64,000 nucleotides of DNA from Cryphonectria parasitica EP155 (taxonomy: Eukaryota; Ascomycota; Sordariomycetes; Diaporthales; Cryphonectriaceae), in NCBI RefSeq assembly GCF_011745365.1, contig NW_024468917.1:2475501-2539500 (forward strand), in the 5' to 3' direction. Both the position numbers and the translations under genes were made by a program. The notes beneath the pieces were generated by a model. That model was given only the letters and a program-made list of their open reading frames with translations, was not told where the DNA came from and made no database searches. How positions within the stretch are numbered: position 1 is the stretch's first letter; each line of letters opens with the position of its first letter. Shown piece after piece: positions 59,965 to 64,000 of the stretch.

Positions 59965-62682
59965 TCAGTCGCCCCGGCCCCGGTAGCTGCCCATCTGTTG
60001 GATACTCGACATCAGACCCCCCGGCCGCGCAAGACCACTGCCAGGCCTCACCAGCCCACTGCCCCCCACGTTGGACGGTGCCCGCTGGTGTGCCGCCCCA
60101 GGACCACCACCGCCGATCTTGCTCGGTGCTTTCAGGCCCGACGACATACCCCCAGGGCGCCCGATCATGCTGTTCCTGAAGCCGGACTTGCCTGCTGCCC
60201 CGGGGAGCCCACTGGGTCCACCTCCCAAGCCGGTGGGGGCGGGCCCAGGGCTCAGAGCCGTCTTTCTCGGCGTGGTGGTCGTTGCGGACCGTGACAAGCC
60301 CATTGTCTGCCCTCTGGGCGGAACTGGTGCCGAGGCCCGCTGGGGCACGCGCTTCGGTGGGGTCGTGGTGATGGGAGCGGCGGCGGCCGCCATGTGCTCG
60401 ACGGGCGTAGGCTGGCGGCGATATTGTTGGTGCTGTTGGTGCTGTTGGTGCTGCTGCTGGTGGTATTGGGCAGCCGCAGCAGGTGGCTCCGGGGTGGCCT
60501 CGCGCTGCTCAGCTTCCTGGGCGGCAAGCATCGTCGTCTGGTTGGACTGCATCTGCATCAGCTCCTCGGCCAGGGTGACCAGCTCGCCCTTCTCAACGCG
60601 CTCGACCTCGAGCTGGCGCCGCAGCGAGTCGTTGTCGCCCTGGACTGTCTTGAGCACGGCCTGGAGCCTCTCCACCTCGGCGTGCAGGCCTTTAATCTCG
60701 GCCGTGTCCCTGACGGCCTGGTCCCGCCTCTCGCCCGCCTCGATCTCCACCTTGGTGAGCGTGGCGTCGCGGCCCACGCGGAGCTCCTCATTCTCCCTCG
60801 TGAGCTCGTCAATCTTGGCCTCCATCTCGCGGATCTTCTTGTCCCAGCGGTTCTCGTAGTTCTTCTTGAGCGCCGCCACTTTCGCCTCGTGCTTGCTCTT
60901 GTAGGCCGCGTGCAGCTCCCTGGCCACCTTCTCGACCGCCATTTCGATCTCTCGCTGCGACGCCGTGGTCTTGGGGCTCTTCAAGGCGCCGCCGCCGCCG
61001 GGCGAAGTAACATTGTTGTTGCCGTTGCCGTCGGCGCCCACGACCTTGGAAGCGCGCATGGCGGCCATCTTAGACTCCGCTTCCTGCGCCATCATCTCGG
61101 CAGCCTCGCGGCGCCCCTCGCTCTCCTCAAGCCGGGCCTCGAGGGCTTCGCGCTCGCGCTGCGTCGTCATGATCTCCTCCTTGACCTGGCGCAGCACCGT
61201 CTCCATCTCCCTGCCGCGCTTCTCCCACGTCTCCTTCTCCTCTGAGTAGTGCTCGCGCATCGACCTCTCCTCGCGCAGCTGCTCGCCCGACTCGCCGGCC
61301 CGCTTCTCGGCGTCCATGAGCGCCGTCTTGAGCGAGGCCGCCTCAGCTTCTTTCCCGCTCAACGTCGCCCTGAGGCTGCTGATCTCGGACATGAAGTTCG
61401 ACTTGAGGCTCTCCAGCTCACGGGCGCTGATGCTCGGGACGCTGCGTGGCGTGGGCATGGGCGGGATCTCAAAGTCGAGCAGGTTAGCGATGCCCTGGCG
61501 CTGTGGCGTCTTCTTATTGCCGTCTGCTGCTGCAGCGGCAGCGGCAGCGGCAGCAGTCATCGACCTTGTGGGCGAGCTCGACCGCCCGCCAGGGAACCGA
61601 AGGCTATCCGTGAAATCGAGCAGGTTCGTCGTGGTGTTGGACCCCCTTGTCGCGTCCTGCGCCATCTGTGTGGGCGTCCGGCCGCCCAGTCTCGCAAATG
61701 TGGTCATGTTCGGGATCGCAGAGAACGTGCTGAACTCGCTCAGCATGGTCTCGTCCGCCATCGACTCGTCGTGATTATTGTTGTCGTCGGTGTTGAGACC
61801 AGCTTGGTGGCGGGCCGGCTCCTGTCCACCGTGGCCAGGTACTCCGTCCCTTCTTGCACTGTCTGTGTCCTCGTCGTCCCCCTCGTCGCCCATACTGTCC
61901 AGTGTGTCCTCGAAAATCTCAATCGCATGCCTGACCCCGGGGTTCTGGGCGATGGCCTCATCGAGCGACATCTCTCTCTCCTGAACCTGGCCCTGGCTGT
62001 GGCTATTGTTACGGCCGTGACTGTAGTGGCTCCTGCCGGGTGCAGCCTCGGGCGCCTCGGAAGGCTCTTCGCGCTCTCGCACGGGCGGTGGAATCGACTG
62101 CGGCCGTCCTCCTCCTCCTCCTCCTCCTCCTCCCCCCCTGGGCGTGCTCTCACCGGTGTTGACCCTGACGGGGAACCTCCGCATGGGGCTGATGGACTTG
62201 CGAGGGCTGTTGGGCGGCATGAGCCTCTCGTCGACGGTGGTGTTGTTGTTGCTGGTATTGTAGTTGCCGTTGTTATTGTTGTTTGTCCCTCCTGACGTCG
62301 AGGATGCCTCCGAGTTGGACCGCTGGAGCATCTTGAGCGGCGACATCTCGCTGCCAGACATGATGCGTGAGCGGCGTTTGTCTTTGAGGGGCGACGAGCT
62401 GTTGTAATGGTTCTCCTGGTTCGAGGAGGCCTGGCTCGCGTCGTCGGCGTTGCTCACAAAGGGCGAGGAACTGGCGTCCATGTCGTCGAGGCTGTCTGCG
62501 CCCGTGGACCGGCGCGTAATGGGGGGAGGGGAGAGCTGGCTCTGGCGCGCCTGCGAGGGGCTGTTGTCGCTGTCGTCGAGGTGATCGAGGTGGCCATCGT
62601 AGCTGTGATTGCGGTGCGCCGCGTTGGGCGTGGAGATGTTAAGTGGTGATTCCTGCATCGGGGAGAGGGGGCGTCGTCCCAT
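59965..62682 (-). CDS. Large coiled-coil protein with Ser/Pro-rich ends, unassigned
   Basis: Single exon, ATG at 62682, 905 aa. Function not recognised. Residues 1-430 are disordered and rich in Ser/Asn/Pro, with many SP/TP sites (RRPLSPMQESPLNISTP, EMSPLKMLQRS, PNSPRKSISPMRRF), a Gly run and an Ala run. A short conserved-looking pair, TTFARLGGRTPTQM and LLDFTDSLRF, precedes the coil. Residues about 435-740 are a long heptad-rich coiled coil (for example SLRATLSGKEAEAASLKTA, KKNYENRWDKKIREMEAKI). The tail is His/Gln-rich, then basic Gly/Ser/Pro-rich (KSGFRNSMIGRPGG). SP-rich ends around a coiled coil suggest a CDK-regulated spindle-pole, kinetochore or cytoskeletal component. That is inference from architecture only. 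Confidence 0.75.
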   Translation of the reverse strand: MGRRPLSPMQESPLNISTPNAAHRNHSYDGHLDHLDDSDNSPSQARQSQLSPPPITRRSTGADSLDDMDASSSPFVSNADDASQASSNQENHYNSSSPLKDKRRSRIMSGSEMSPLKMLQRSNSEASSTSGGTNNNNNGNYNTSNNNTTVDERLMPPNSPRKSISPMRRFPVRVNTGESTPRGGGGGGGGGGRPQSIPPPVREREEPSEAPEAAPGRSHYSHGRNNSHSQGQVQEREMSLDEAIAQNPGVRHAIEIFEDTLDSMGDEGDDEDTDSARRDGVPGHGGQEPARHQAGLNTDDNNNHDESMADETMLSEFSTFSAIPNMTTFARLGGRTPTQMAQDATRGSNTTTNLLDFTDSLRFPGGRSSSPTRSMTAAAAAAAAAADGNKKTPQRQGIANLLDFEIPPMPTPRSVPSISARELESLKSNFMSEISSLRATLSGKEAEAASLKTALMDAEKRAGESGEQLREERSMREHYSEEKETWEKRGREMETVLRQVKEEIMTTQREREALEARLEESEGRREAAEMMAQEAESKMAAMRASKVVGADGNGNNNVTSPGGGGALKSPKTTASQREIEMAVEKVARELHAAYKSKHEAKVAALKKNYENRWDKKIREMEAKIDELTRENEELRVGRDATLTKVEIEAGERRDQAVRDTAEIKGLHAEVERLQAVLKTVQGDNDSLRRQLEVERVEKGELVTLAEELMQMQSNQTTMLAAQEAEQREATPEPPAAAAQYHQQQHQQHQQHQQYRRQPTPVEHMAAAAAPITTTPPKRVPQRASAPVPPRGQTMGLSRSATTTTPRKTALSPGPAPTGLGGGPSGLPGAAGKSGFRNSMIGRPGGMSSGLKAPSKIGGGGPGAAHQRAPSNVGGSGLVRPGSGLARPGGLMSSIQQMGSYRGRGD

Positions 62683-62734
62683 CGGATGCTTTGTGAAAGA
62701 TGCTAGTCTCGAACGATCACGGTTTCTTTGGCTG

Positions 62735-62786
<52 letters not shown>

Positions 62787-64000
62787 TGCCTCCTTCTTTT
62801 GCTATCGTGTTTCTTGTTTGGCTGCTGCTGGGCTTTTTTGGGGTATATGTTGATCAACGGGTGCAGACGATAGCCCACAAGACATGAACCACACACAAAC
62901 ACACCTGCATACAACAACGTATTGTAGGTAAGGGTGCAGGAAGATAAAGATAGTGGTTGTCGTCTCAATGTTGGGTCAATGTTGATCGGATCCCCTGAGT
63001 CAGGTTAGGATGGCAGGGGGGACGGACGGGGGGACGGCAAGTGAATTAAAATGACTATAGTGGAGTCAGATCGCGCGTTTCCTTTATGACCAAAAACAGT
63101 GCTGCTTTGCATGAAGGGGGGGAAAACCTAATGTAATTGCACGCACTGTTCACCATAGCATCTGATCAGTGGTCCCAATGTCTGCAAATGTCTCTCTCTT
63201 TTCCTGTAACAAACAGCAAACAAGGAATGTTGATGTGGTGTGTGTGATGTGATGTGATTGGATTTGATCTGCATTGTATTGCATAGGATCAAACAAGAGA
63301 AGGAGAGCAGGAGAAGGGAAAAAAGAAAGAAAGAAAGAAAAAAAAAAAAAAGCTAGGCCAACCCAATCACCAAGTCCAGCCCCTGGTCTGGCACCTGAGA
63401 GCCAGTGGTCACCCGTCCTACGCTGTCAGGGGCAACCACGCCGAAAGACGAACGCCCTCCCCCCACCTTCCCATGCCCTCCCCCTCCCACTGAGCCCACT
63501 GGAACGCCGCTGTACTATGGCACATAAGCCCAAACAATAGTGGGGGCTAACAGTCTCCCCTCCCGCGTCCACTATAGTTAGTGCCCTTCAATGTTTCCCC
63601 CCGGTTCATTCTCATCCAATCCTGCCCCCAAGTCTAAGCTTGTTTTCCTCCTAGCCTTTTCTTTCATTGGGCTGTTTTCTATGTTTCTAGGTCAGTTTCT
63701 GTTACTTTTCTTGTCCAAACATTTCGACAGAAAGAGACCCCACTCGCACGCCGTCACATCTGAGGTTCCTTAGGCTCAAATCTGTCAGTGTATCAGTGGC
63801 ATCAACTGTATAACGAATCATTGGCGGCCGAGCACAGCTGCAAGGTTATAAAGTCTGCAGGCCAAGCCGCCAACCAACCGACCAACTACGAATGCAGTAT
63901 TCAGCTGTACAAACAAGCCCCATCCCTACCAGCGAATAAGCACGTTTATACAAATACAAGGTGATATAAGAACTTATGCGTAAGAAACGAGAGACCTCGT
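62683..64000. other. Upstream region of the coiled-coil gene and right edge
   Basis: 1.3 kb with a CT microsatellite, a TGAGTCA site at about 62996 (a Gcn4/CPC1-type sequence; relevance unproven), poly-A near 63339-63351, and TACTATGG motifs near 63511. No gene is supported up to the window edge. Confidence 0.6.
62736..62783. repeat. (CT)n microsatellite
   Basis: About 23 CT units starting 54 bp upstream of the coiled-coil gene's ATG, so a GA repeat in its likely 5' UTR. It mirrors the GA repeat placed just upstream of the GPI-protein gene, but in opposite sense relative to transcription. Confidence 0.95.

Noticed and set aside
63375..63430. 15-base resemblance to the 5S rRNA GGGTGACCAC segment (minus strand)
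   Set aside because: Similarity does not extend to the rest of 5S rRNA; probably chance.
1..64000. CRISPR arrays, insertion sequences, integrated virus, telomere repeat
   Set aside because: No regularly spaced repeats, terminal inverted repeats, transposase, viral genes or TTAGGG arrays were seen.

Overview
The window is nuclear DNA from a filamentous ascomycete (Pezizomycotina), most consistent with a Sordariomycete. No species can be named from sequence alone. The evidence is GC-rich exons broken by short spliceosomal introns (GTAAGT-type donors, CTAAC/CTGAC branch sites, YAG acceptors) and a typical filamentous-fungal gene set: class III-type chitin synthase, SIN-pathway Cdc14, Opy2, an INO80 Ies4 subunit, a CCG-6-like GPI cell-wall protein and ILV5. 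Exon boundaries were placed by matching splice signals with reading phase; every spliced model below closes to an intact frame. Several long open frames in the window begin at non-ATG codons, so each start was checked against the bases.

Layout. 1.7-7.7 kb: two minus-strand genes, INO80 subunit Ies4 and indoleamine 2,3-dioxygenase (first step of the kynurenine/NAD route). 9.9-13.8 kb: a plus-strand secreted, cysteine-rich, single-pass membrane protein convergent with cdc14 (septation initiation network). 18.7-22.6 kb: geranylgeranyl diphosphate synthase convergent with the membrane anchor Opy2 (HOG and cell-integrity signalling). 22.6-30.6 kb: about 8 kb with no recognisable gene. 30.6-40.0 kb: a same-strand run of chitin synthase, NEDD8-conjugating enzyme Ubc12, mitochondrial ketol-acid reductoisomerase and a PLP-dependent threonine dehydratase/serine racemase-like enzyme. 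42.9-43.4 kb: a small GPI-anchored wall protein on the minus strand. 47.0-48.0 kb: a probable broken ankyrin-repeat gene. 48.7-51.3 kb: a quinone oxidoreductase convergent with gamma-glutamyl phosphate reductase (proline synthesis). 53.2-59.0 kb: an MFS transporter and an acetyl/propionyl-CoA synthetase-like enzyme. 60.0-62.7 kb: a large minus-strand coiled-coil protein.

Most genes are housekeeping (amino-acid and NAD synthesis, wall synthesis, ubiquitin-like conjugation, septation, osmosensing), and their arrangement does not suggest a biosynthetic cluster. Intergenic space is large (1-8 kb) and rich in microsatellites, G/C homopolymers of 11-16 bases and short motifs of the form TACTATGG/CCATAGTA. 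I see no tRNA, rRNA, intact transposon, CRISPR array or prokaryotic feature.

The most unusual items are the unassigned cysteine-rich membrane protein with a 463-nt repeat-filled intron, the expanded Gly/Glu insertion beside the catalytic lysine of the acyl-CoA synthetase, the decayed ankyrin gene, the ILV5/threonine-dehydratase-like neighbour pair and the recurrent intergenic motif.
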